The position numbers and the translations under genes are program-made. From NCBI GenBank assembly GCA_027445725.1, contig DAIAVG010000114.1:1-5231 (forward strand): DNA of 5,231 bases, given 5' to 3'. Below are positions 1 through 5,231 of this stretch, piece by piece. Below the pieces are notes generated by a model. That model had not been told where the DNA came from. It was given only the letters and a program-made list of their open reading frames with translations, and did not search any database. Each line of letters opens with the position of its first letter. The stretch's first letter is position 1. Source of the DNA: Acidithiobacillus sp. (GTDB taxonomy: Bacteria; Pseudomonadota; Gammaproteobacteria; Acidithiobacillales; Acidithiobacillaceae).

Positions 1-34
1 ATCATTTCCACGACCGGACCCGCAACACAGCATC

Positions 35-997
35 GTGACTGCCTCCATCATCGTCCCATGCCACAACGAATCCGGGAGTCTCCAGACTCTCTACACCCGT
101 GTCCGTGCCGTCATGGACGAAGCGGGTGAGCCATGGGAGATGATTTGCGTCAATGACGGCAGCGGCGACGACACACTGTTGCAGTTGATCGCCCTGCACC
201 ACCAGGATCGGCGGGTCAGAGTTATTGACTTATCCAGGAACTTTGGCAAGGAAGCGGCGCTCACCGCCGGGCTCGATGCCGCACAGGGAGAAGCCGCCAT
301 TCCGCTGGATGCTGACCTGCAAGACCCGCCCGAACTGATTCCCGAGCTTCTTGCCCGATGGCGGGAGGGGTTTGATGTGGTGAACGCCGTCCGCCTCTCC
401 CGCGAAGGAGAGTCGTGGCTCAAACGCGCCTCTGCCCATGTCTTTTACCGGATCATCAATCGCATGAGCGACGTGGAGATACCGCCGGATACGGGTGATT
501 TCCGGCTGTTGTCCCGTCCGGTTCTGGATGCCCTGCAGGCGCTTCCCGAACGCAGACGATTCATGAAAGGTTTGTTTGCCTGGGTCGGCTTTCGCAGCAC
601 GAATGTGTACTACCATCGCGCGCCTCGCCATGCGGGAAAAACGACTTGGAGCTATTGGCGGCTATGGAATCTCGCCGTAGAAGGTATTACTTCTTTTAGC
701 CAGGTACCATTACAACTTGCCGCTTATCTGGGTTTTGTGGTTTCGCTGCTGGCCTTTCTTTATGCCGTCTGGCTGGTAATCAGTACCCTGGTGTATGGAA
801 ACCTGGTAAAGGGTTATCCATCCATCATGGTTACCCTGCTGTTCCTGGGTGGCGTGCAGCTCATGGCCCTGGGGGTGATCGGTGAGTACCTCGGTCGGAT
901 CTATGAGGAAAGCAAGCAGAGGCCGGTATACCTGGTCAGACAAGCCTGGGGAATGGTCAATTTACCTAACGCAATTCGATCAGAAGACAACCCATAA
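35..997 (+). CDS. Family 2 glycosyltransferase, DPM1/GtrB/ArnC-like, membrane-anchored
   Basis: This protein likely transfers a sugar from a nucleotide sugar to a polyprenyl phosphate carrier at the cytoplasmic face of the inner membrane, for envelope polysaccharide or lipid modification. Seen in 320 residues: an N-terminal GT-A core beginning IIVPCHNE (5-12), VNDGSGDDT (39-47), LSRNFGKEAALTAG (66-79), the metal-binding DADLQDPPE (92-100), DTGDFRLL (152-159) and HAGKTTWSYW (199-208). Two hydrophobic helices follow (about 228-253 and 263-285), ending GEYLGRIYEE. This order and length are typical of the bactoprenol glycosyltransferase group. The sugar cannot be told from sequence. The GTG start at 35 sits the usual few residues before the first beta strand, but it has no visible Shine-Dalgarno and the frame stays open to the window edge. 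The true start may therefore lie further left. The gene is separated from pcnB by the only sizeable gap in the window and is probably the end of a different unit. Confidence 0.9.
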   Translation: MTASIIVPCHNESGSLQTLYTRVRAVMDEAGEPWEMICVNDGSGDDTLLQLIALHHQDRRVRVIDLSRNFGKEAALTAGLDAAQGEAAIPLDADLQDPPELIPELLARWREGFDVVNAVRLSREGESWLKRASAHVFYRIINRMSDVEIPPDTGDFRLLSRPVLDALQALPERRRFMKGLFAWVGFRSTNVYYHRAPRHAGKTTWSYWRLWNLAVEGITSFSQVPLQLAAYLGFVVSLLAFLYAVWLVISTLVYGNLVKGYPSIMVTLLFLGGVQLMALGVIGEYLGRIYEESKQRPVYLVRQAWGMVNLPNAIRSEDNP

Positions 998-1017
998 TTA
1001 TTGGACATTATATAGAG

Positions 1018-1050
1018 AAAGGCACGCGCTTCCCGGCGAGCACTGCTTTT
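1018..1050 (+). terminator. Possible terminator hairpin after the glycosyltransferase gene
   Basis: An imperfect hairpin pairs AAAGGCA (1018-1024) with TGCTTTT (1044-1050), with one G-U pair. Inside a small internal loop a second stem pairs GCTT (1028-1031) with GAGC (1038-1041) around a six-base loop. It lies about 20 bases after the glycosyltransferase stop, where a terminator would be expected. The T-run belongs to the stem rather than following it, and the inner stem is short, so this is a weak candidate. Confidence 0.25.
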
Positions 1051-1071
1051 CCGCAACTTTTCAGGTACACT
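1043..1071 (+). promoter_or_regulatory. Weak sigma70-type promoter candidate for pcnB
   Basis: TACACT (1066-1071) matches the -10 consensus at four of six positions, including the key second and last bases. It lies about 40 bases before the proposed pcnB start. Seventeen bases upstream of it, the -35 position (1043-1048, CTGCTT) matches the consensus poorly. An AT-rich alternative lies further up (TATATA at 1009-1014, with AAGACA at 984-989), but its spacing is poor. This gap is the only place in the window where a promoter for the downstream run of genes has room, so a promoter is likely here even though its exact position is uncertain. Confidence 0.25.
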
Positions 1072-1109
1072 GTCGCCCAGATTACCGCCTACCAACCCAG
1101 AGATCGCCT

Positions 1110-2606
1110 TTGGTATCCATAAAATCCTTTATTACCAAGCAGTTGAACCTGCCCGACAGCGCCGTCGAAACGGCGGCGGCACCCTTGTCGCTATCACTCG
1201 GCATCCCCGGTGCACGGGTGACGCCGCGCGGCGAGCACAACATATCCCGGCGCCAGATCAGTGACAGCGCCTTGCAAGTGCTCAATGGCCTGCACCGCGC
1301 TGGCTTTCAGGCCTATCTGGTCGGCGGCAGTGTCCGCGATCTGCTGCTGGGACGGGAGCCTAAGGATTTCGATGTCGCGACGGACGCGCACCCAGAGCAG
1401 GTCCGGAAGCTATTTCGGCGCAACGCACGACTGATCGGCCGACGCTTTATTCTGGTCCATGTGCAGTTTGGTAACGAGATTATTGAAGTAGCCACCTTCC
1501 GTGGCAGCGCGAACGGCAAGGAAGACGAAGCCAGTGAGCACAGTGAAACAGGGCGCATATTGGCAGACAACGTCTATGGCTCGCTGCAAGAGGACGCACG
1601 GCGAAGGGATTTCACCGCCAATGCCCTTTATTACAATATCGCCGACCGCAGCATTTTAGATTTCTCCACAGGTATGGAAGATTTGCAGGCCGGTCGTCTG
1701 CGTGTCATTGGTGATCCCGAACAGCGTTACCGGGAAGATCCGGTGCGGATGCTGCGGGCCGTTCGCTTTGCTGCCAAGCTGGGATTCATAATGGATACAG
1801 CCGCACAAGTGCCCATAGCGGCCTGCCGCGAGCGCCTGCAGGAGGTGCCCTCGGCGCGACTGTTTGAAGAAACGCTGAAACTTTTTCTGAACGGCAATGC
1901 GCAGACCAGTTTTGAACACCTACGTCAGCAGGGACTGTTTGCCGCCCTGTTTCCGCAGGTGGATGTGCTCCTCGACAATGCGGAATACGGCGCGGCGCGT
2001 GCGTTGTTGCAAGGCGCGCTGGAAGGCACCGATACGCGGGTACGCGACGGCAAATCGGTGACGCCCGCGTTCCTTTTTGCCGCGCTGCTCTGGCCGGCCC
2101 TGCAACTGCAAAGCCAGTTGCTCGAGCAGCAGGGCAAACCCGCCACGGTCGCGTTGCAGCAGGCCGCCAGCGACGTGCTGCAGGAATGCGTGGGGCGGGT
2201 TTCTGTCCCCCGCCGCTTCGCTCTGCCCATGCGCGAAATCTGGGATTTGCAGGCGCGCTTTCTGCGCCGTGGCGGACGTCGTCCTCATGCTCTGCTCGCC
2301 CATCCACGCTTTCGCGCGGCCTTCGATTTCCTGAGTCTGCGCTGCCAGAGTGGAGAAATACCTGCCACTTTGGTGGAATGGTGGGAACAATTCCAGACCG
2401 CAGATCATGATGGTCGGCGCCTCCTCATCGAACAGGCCCGTCTCGAAGAAACCGGACAGGAACCAGCGCTGGGGCCACTCCCGGCAACATCACGTCGTCG
2501 TCCCCGGCGACGGCGACGGCGCAGTAATCGTTCGGATCAGGGCAACGTGGCCCAGCCGGGCGACGCAGACGACAGTCATGACGACGGACAAACCGCCAGC
2601 GGTTAA
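1110..2606 (+). CDS. pcnB: Poly(A) polymerase I (polynucleotide adenylyltransferase)
   Basis: This enzyme adds poly(A) tails to RNA 3' ends using ATP, marking transcripts for degradation. Counting from the TTG at 1110 (498 aa), the class II nucleotidyltransferase head shows LVGGSVRDLLLG (70-81) and the catalytic pair D86 and D88 in KDFDVAT. It then shows LIGRRFILVHV (108-118), RRDFTANALYY (165-175) and YREDPVRMLRAVRFAAKLG (207-225). The LIGRRF-type block is the published signature separating bacterial poly(A) polymerases from CCA-adding enzymes (Martin and Keller). The C-terminus carries a basic tract, S461 followed by nine Arg in ten residues, then an acidic end, as in other proteobacterial PcnB. 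The frame is open back to 882, but that part overlaps the glycosyltransferase. TTG 1110 gives the family-like start LVSIKSFITKQLNL and has a weak AGAGA six bases upstream. TTG 1143 and GTG 1218 are alternatives. E. coli PcnB is slightly shorter, about 455-465 aa. Confidence 0.93.
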   Translation: MVSIKSFITKQLNLPDSAVETAAAPLSLSLGIPGARVTPRGEHNISRRQISDSALQVLNGLHRAGFQAYLVGGSVRDLLLGREPKDFDVATDAHPEQVRKLFRRNARLIGRRFILVHVQFGNEIIEVATFRGSANGKEDEASEHSETGRILADNVYGSLQEDARRRDFTANALYYNIADRSILDFSTGMEDLQAGRLRVIGDPEQRYREDPVRMLRAVRFAAKLGFIMDTAAQVPIAACRERLQEVPSARLFEETLKLFLNGNAQTSFEHLRQQGLFAALFPQVDVLLDNAEYGAARALLQGALEGTDTRVRDGKSVTPAFLFAALLWPALQLQSQLLEQQGKPATVALQQAASDVLQECVGRVSVPRRFALPMREIWDLQARFLRRGGRRPHALLAHPRFRAAFDFLSLRCQSGEIPATLVEWWEQFQTADHDGRRLLIEQARLEETGQEPALGPLPATSRRRPRRRRRRSNRSDQGNVAQPGDADDSHDDGQTASG

Positions 2607-3975
2607 TTCGGACCCTCTCATTTCCACGGGACACGACTCGCTGGACGCTCACAGTGCCATCCCAAAGGCAGGCCACTTACCCGCCGCACAGATTCGCCAG
2701 ATGCTGCAACAGCGATGGGGAGACGCGCTGCTAGAGCGCCTGCACGCCATCGGCAGGATTGCTGCAAACCTTGGCACACCGGCTTATCTTGTGGGCGGCT
2801 CTGTCCGTGACCTCCTGCAAAACCATCCCACACCAGACGTAGACCTGGCCATCGAGGGTGATGTCCGCGCAGTCGCCGGGGCCTGCTCCGCGGAACTGTC
2901 CGGCGTGCAATGCACCTATCATCCGCAATTCGGCACCGCCATCCTCCAGTACCCCGACGGATTCCAACTGGATCTGGCGCGTTGCCGGATAGAACATTAT
3001 CCAGCGCCCGCCGCGCTGCCGGAAGTGCAACCTGGAGACATTCAGGCGGACCTGATCCGCCGCGATTTCACCATCAACGCCATGGCCATCTCCCTGGATC
3101 CGGAAAACTTTGGCGACTTTCTGGATCCCTACGGAGGCAGTGAAGATCTGCAACACAACCTGCTGCGCGTGCTCCATCCCCTTTCTTTTCTGGATGACCC
3201 CACCCGCATTCTGCGCGGACTTCGTTTCGCCGTGCGTTTTCAACTCCAGTTGGAAACCGACACCCGCGGACTACTGGAGGAGGCGCTGGCCCAGGATGTT
3301 TTCGCCAGACTCAGCGGCGCGCGTTTATGGCGTGAACTGAAGTATCTGCTCGAACTCACCGACCTCCCTGCGGCTTTGGAGAAGCTGGGTGCCTGGCAAT
3401 TGTGGACACTGTTGCGCCCGGCACCGCTGGAACTGGAGGCCCTCCTTGCCCGGATACGGCGTGGTCAACAGGAAATCAAGTGGTTTCACTGCCACTTCTC
3501 CGGCGAGAAACTCCTCGGCGCCGCCGTCTTGCTGACCATACTCTGGCGGGATGTCCCTTGGGCGGAGGCGGAGAAACGCTTACACTATTGGCCGCTGGCT
3601 GAGGGGCGTCATATTCTGAACGATCTGCACCGGCTGTCAGAAATGCCTGTGGCCTTGGCGAAGGCCAGTCGCCCCAGTGCAGTAGCGCGATTATGGGAAT
3701 CGCTGTCTCTGCCAGGCATGCTGGCGCTACGGGCAGAATACCCGGAAACCGATGCCATCACCGAAAGTGGCCGCTACTACTTGCTGAAACAGCGCGGCCT
3801 GACGTCACCGCTCAATGGCAAGGATCTGCAAGCCATGGGCTTGGCGCCCGGTCCACAGCTTGGTAAGGTACTACGTCGTCTGCACGATGCCCGCCTGGAT
3901 GGCGCGATTAAAGACAAGGAAACTGCCCGACAATGGCTTATCAGACAAGGCATCCTGCCTGCCATCCAACCGTGA
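2578..3975 (+). CDS. Class II nucleotidyltransferase, CCA-/A-adding tRNA nucleotidyltransferase-like (PcnB paralogue)
   Basis: It probably completes or repairs tRNA 3' CCA ends, as a full CCA enzyme or only an A- or CC-adding one; sequence alone does not decide. From ATG 2578 (465 aa) the head domain has LVGGSVRDLL (71-80), catalytic D87 and D89 in PDVDLAIEGD, and HPQFGTAIL. It also has RRDFTINAMAI (161-171) and DDPTRILRGLRFAVRF (206-221, the template-reading motif, with D where many CCA enzymes have E). The C-terminus (410-465) contains a GKDLQAMGLAPGPQLGKVLRRL-like RNA-binding block typical of CCA-type enzymes. The poly(A)-polymerase LIGRRF signature is missing, and no HD phosphohydrolase domain follows, unlike E. 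coli Cca. The start overlaps pcnB by 29 bases, and no clear ribosome site is visible. The frame is open to 2350, but that part lies over the conserved pcnB C-terminus. ATG 2701 is an alternative start. Being next to pcnB suggests an RNA 3'-end role. Confidence 0.87.
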   Translation: MTTDKPPAVNSDPLISTGHDSLDAHSAIPKAGHLPAAQIRQMLQQRWGDALLERLHAIGRIAANLGTPAYLVGGSVRDLLQNHPTPDVDLAIEGDVRAVAGACSAELSGVQCTYHPQFGTAILQYPDGFQLDLARCRIEHYPAPAALPEVQPGDIQADLIRRDFTINAMAISLDPENFGDFLDPYGGSEDLQHNLLRVLHPLSFLDDPTRILRGLRFAVRFQLQLETDTRGLLEEALAQDVFARLSGARLWRELKYLLELTDLPAALEKLGAWQLWTLLRPAPLELEALLARIRRGQQEIKWFHCHFSGEKLLGAAVLLTILWRDVPWAEAEKRLHYWPLAEGRHILNDLHRLSEMPVALAKASRPSAVARLWESLSLPGMLALRAEYPETDAITESGRYYLLKQRGLTSPLNGKDLQAMGLAPGPQLGKVLRRLHDARLDGAIKDKETARQWLIRQGILPAIQP

Positions 3976-4502
3976 TTGCCTGGATCAGTATTGGCAGCAA
4001 CCTGGACCTGCCCGAGGCACAGGTGCGGCAGGCGCTGGGGGCCTTGGCCGCCGTACCGGAAAGCACCCTCCTGTGGCAGTCCCATCTCTACCGGACAGCA
4101 CCCGTGGGTGGTGTCCCCCAGCCCGCGTTCATCAATGCGGTCGCCCGCTTGCAAACGGCATTGCAACCCCGCGCCCTCCTCAGCCATCTGCAAACGCTGG
4201 AGGCAGCAGCGGGACGCCGCCGCGCCGAGGAAATTTACTGGGGTCCGCGGGTGCTGGACCTCGACCTGCTGAGTTACGGGACTATCCATTCCACGGACCC
4301 GGAACTCACCCTGCCCCATCCCCGTCTGCACGAGCGGGCCTTCGTGCTCGTCCCCCTTGCCGAGTTTGATCCGGAACTGGTTATTCCCGGCTGCGGGCGC
4401 CTCGCCGATCACCTGTCCGCCGTGGCCGGGCAGTCCATCACCCGTATTCCTGACAACATTCAGGAAACATCCGGGCGCAACGCCTGTTCCGCCCGTGCAT
4501 GA
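3972..4502 (+). CDS. folK: 2-amino-4-hydroxy-6-hydroxymethyldihydropteridine diphosphokinase (HPPK)
   Basis: FolK transfers diphosphate from ATP to 6-hydroxymethyl-7,8-dihydropterin, giving the substrate for dihydropteroate synthase in folate synthesis. It acts in the cytoplasm. The 176-residue product has the family's N-terminal WISIGSNL strand, YRTAPVGGVPQPAFINAV (pterin-binding region) and the HPPK signature WGPRVLDLDLL (90-100). D96 and D98 match the magnesium-binding aspartates, and R93 and R82/R84 match the ATP-contacting arginines of E. coli FolK. LPHPRLHERAFVLVPLAE follows, as expected. The GTG at 3972 overlaps the previous stop as GTGA and places the start where E. coli FolK begins. 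An ATG at 3933 with AAGGA 12 bases upstream would add 13 untypical residues. The C-terminal 15 or so residues look unlike the family. The segment 4359-4381 has an inverted near-copy just past the stop codon. Confidence 0.93.
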   Translation: MIAWISIGSNLDLPEAQVRQALGALAAVPESTLLWQSHLYRTAPVGGVPQPAFINAVARLQTALQPRALLSHLQTLEAAAGRRRAEEIYWGPRVLDLDLLSYGTIHSTDPELTLPHPRLHERAFVLVPLAEFDPELVIPGCGRLADHLSAVAGQSITRIPDNIQETSGRNACSARA

Positions 4503-4524
4503 CCAGTTCCGCATCAAACTCGGC
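4359..4524. repeat. Long inverted repeat: folK interior versus the folK stop/small ORF start
   Basis: Arm 1 is 4359-4381, inside folK (codons for AEFDPELV). Arm 2 is 4502-4524, directly after the folK stop. They are reverse complements at 22 of 23 positions; the single mismatch is C at 4371 against C at 4512. Extending inward to 4390 and 4493 gives about 28 of 32 pairs, enclosing a loop of about 100 bases. Arm 2 extended covers the ATGA where folK ends and the small ORF begins. A match this good is not expected by chance in 5 kb. In RNA it could form a long stem that covers the small-ORF start; in DNA it could be the scar of a template switch during replication. The function is not known. Confidence 0.75.
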
Positions 4525-4618
4525 GCAGGTGGATTTTGTCCACGATCCGCGGCACACTGAACAGTTGATCGACGCCGTCAGATATCGGCTGAAAGAGGCT
4601 GAGGAGCGAGATGCATAA
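4499..4618 (+). CDS. Small ORF (39 aa) bridging folK and panB, unknown function
   Basis: An ORF of 39 codons starts at an ATG overlapping the folK stop (ATGA) and stops at TAA 4616-4618, inside panB codons 2-3. It therefore overlaps panB by 8 bases. Its product starts MTSSASNSAQVDF, a Ser/Ala-rich head, and ends with a charged, probably helical part (EQLIDAVRYRLKEAEERDA). I recognise no family. Third codon positions are mostly G or C (23 of 38 by my count), compatible with coding in this genome but not proof. It has no ribosome site of its own and would depend on coupling to folK. The panB ribosome site lies within its last codons. It could be a true small protein, a leader-like ORF carrying ribosomes to panB, or a chance reading frame in a 108-base spacer. 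The first codons come from the inverted copy of folK sequence. Confidence 0.5.
   Translation: MTSSASNSAQVDFVHDPRHTEQLIDAVRYRLKEAEERDA
4601..4606 (+). promoter_or_regulatory. Ribosome binding site for panB
   Basis: GAGGAG lies 4 bases before the panB ATG at 4611, the clearest Shine-Dalgarno in the window. Read as GAGG it has 6 bases of spacing. It fixes the panB start and sits inside the small ORF's last codons, so ribosomes translating that ORF would pass over it and could couple panB expression. Confidence 0.7.
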
Positions 4619-5231
4619 GAAAATTGCCCGCTGGGTGCAGGACAAAAAAAACGGCATAAAACGCGCCGTGGTTACGGCCTATGACTATCCCTTCGCCCGT
4701 TTCGCGTCGGAGGCGGGGATGCATGGCATACTGGTAGGCGATTCTCTCGGCATGGTGGTCACCGGTGCCGATGACACCCTCAGTGTTACGTTGGAGCAGA
4801 TGGCCTATCACACCCGGATGGTGGCGCGGGGAGCAGGTGACTGCCTGGTATTTGCTGACCTGCCCTTCGGGACCTACGAAAAGGGTCCGGAGCAGGCCTG
4901 GGATGCGGCGGTAACCCTGCTGCGCGCTGGTGCCGATGTCATCAAGCTGGAAGGTGGTGCGGAGATGGCGCCTACGGTGGCCTTCTGCGCGGAGCGGGGC
5001 GTCAATATCTGCGCCCATATCGGCCTGACCCCCCAGCGGGTGCGGCAGTGGGGCAGTTTTCAGCGGCAGGGTACCGACGCGAACAGTGCGCGCCGCTTGC
5101 AGACTGATGCCGGGGCACTGACGGAAGCGGGTGCCCGCTTCGTCGTTTTGGAAGCGGTCCCCGATGCGTTGGCGGCAAACATTACCCGCGATATCACCAT
5201 ACCCACGATCGGCATCGGGGCCGGGCCGGAT
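4611..5231 (+). CDS. panB: 3-methyl-2-oxobutanoate hydroxymethyltransferase (ketopantoate hydroxymethyltransferase), 3' end cut by window
   Basis: PanB transfers a hydroxymethyl group from 5,10-methylene-tetrahydrofolate to 2-oxoisovalerate to make ketopantoate, the first committed step of pantothenate and coenzyme A synthesis, in the cytoplasm. The window holds 207 codons. E. coli PanB has 264 residues, so about 55-60 C-terminal residues lie beyond the right edge. Seen: VTAYDYPFA (21-29), LVGDSLGMV (41-49), VFADLPFGTY (80-89), IKLEGG (111-116), HIGLTPQ (136-142), VLEAVP (179-184) and TIGIGAG near the cut. D44, D83 and E114 match the metal ligands, K112 and H136 match substrate-site residues, and E181 matches the proposed catalytic base, with near-identical numbering to E. 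coli. The start has a good ribosome site. There is no frameshift. It follows folK, whose pathway supplies the folate cofactor PanB uses. Confidence 0.96.
   Translation, partial: MHKKIARWVQDKKNGIKRAVVTAYDYPFARFASEAGMHGILVGDSLGMVVTGADDTLSVTLEQMAYHTRMVARGAGDCLVFADLPFGTYEKGPEQAWDAAVTLLRAGADVIKLEGGAEMAPTVAFCAERGVNICAHIGLTPQRVRQWGSFQRQGTDANSARRLQTDAGALTEAGARFVVLEAVPDALAANITRDITIPTIGIGAGPD

Larger units (their letters stand above)
1110..5231 (+). other. Predicted operon: pcnB, second nucleotidyltransferase, folK, small ORF, panB
   Basis: Five same-strand genes follow one another without any intergenic space. The junctions overlap by 29 bases (2578-2606), 4 bases (GTGA, 3972-3975), 4 bases (ATGA, 4499-4502) and 8 bases (4611-4618). 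Such overlaps normally mean one transcript with translational coupling. I see no internal promoter or terminator that stands out. The unit continues past the right edge; panC often follows panB in related bacteria, but that is not visible here. Confidence 0.7.

Noticed and set aside
882..1109. N-terminal extension of the pcnB reading frame from a GTG at 882
   Set aside because: It overlaps the conserved end of the glycosyltransferase by over 100 bases, and its residues do not resemble PcnB. The family-like N-terminus begins near 1110.
1786..2307. 173-codon open frame on the minus strand inside pcnB
   Set aside because: Its composition is rich in Arg, Ala and Pro with no motif. It lies antisense to a well-conserved region of PcnB.
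2493..2520. CGN-rich tract resembling a microsatellite
   Set aside because: It is explained by the Arg-rich PcnB tail common in proteobacteria; the units are not exact repeats.
3933..3971. Upstream ATG start for folK
   Set aside because: It has an AAGGA but at a long 12-base spacing, and it adds 13 residues not typical of FolK. GTG 3972 forms the GTGA overlap and matches the usual N-terminus. It remains possible.
3777..4517. 246-codon open frame on the minus strand
   Set aside because: It lies opposite folK and the end of the nucleotidyltransferase gene, both with strong family motifs. Its product is Gly-rich with no recognisable domain. It is a by-product of GC-rich codon use.
4529..4543. 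Small hairpin GTGGA-TTTTG-TCCAC in the folK-panB spacer
   Set aside because: A 5-bp stem is common by chance, and it has no following T-run, so I do not call it a terminator.
4357..4560. 67-codon plus-strand frame across the folK end
   Set aside because: It is mostly a shifted reading of folK with no recognisable motif. The overlapping 4499-4618 frame fits the junction codons better.
1..5231. Possible defence, phage or mobile system
   Set aside because: I found no transposase, integrase, toxin-antitoxin pair, Cas protein, reverse transcriptase or direct-repeat array. The nucleotidyltransferases are of the RNA-tailing type, not the CBASS or MNT/HEPN type.

Overview
The window is a stretch of GC-rich, gene-dense bacterial chromosome with every gene on the + strand. 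The gene content is housekeeping: a Pfam-type bacterial poly(A) polymerase with the Arg-rich tail seen in beta/gamma-proteobacteria, FolK and PanB. Together with the free use of GTG and TTG starts, this suggests a proteobacterium. An Acidithiobacillus-like or other gamma/beta-proteobacterial chemolithotroph is my guess from overall flavour, and the sequence does not prove it. I see no tRNA, rRNA, CRISPR array, insertion sequence, phage gene or recognisable defence system.

Layout. (1) 35-997: a membrane-anchored family 2 glycosyltransferase of the DPM1/GtrB/ArnC type, probably the last gene of a cell-envelope unit lying to the left of the window. (2) 998-1109: the only real intergenic gap. It is about 110 bases long, starts AT-rich, and holds a weak terminator-like hairpin and a weak promoter candidate. 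(3) 1110-5231: a tightly packed run of overlapping genes: pcnB (poly(A) polymerase I), a second, divergent class II nucleotidyltransferase of the CCA-/A-adding type, folK, a previously unmarked 39-codon ORF, and panB (cut by the window edge). The overlaps are 29, 4 (GTGA), 4 (ATGA) and 8 bases, the pattern of a translationally coupled operon.

How the genes fit together. PcnB and its neighbour both act on RNA 3' ends: PcnB adds poly(A) tails that promote decay, and the neighbour probably repairs or completes tRNA 3' CCA ends. FolK makes the pterin diphosphate used for folate. PanB uses the folate cofactor 5,10-methylene-tetrahydrofolate to start pantothenate synthesis, so the last two named genes are metabolically linked.

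The least ordinary part is the folK/panB junction. A small ORF there links the two genes by overlapping start and stop codons. The sequence at the folK stop is also an almost perfect inverted copy (22 of 23 bases, about 28 of 32 when extended) of a segment inside folK about 120 bases upstream. Neither is explained by the standard annotation. They are the two items most worth checking.
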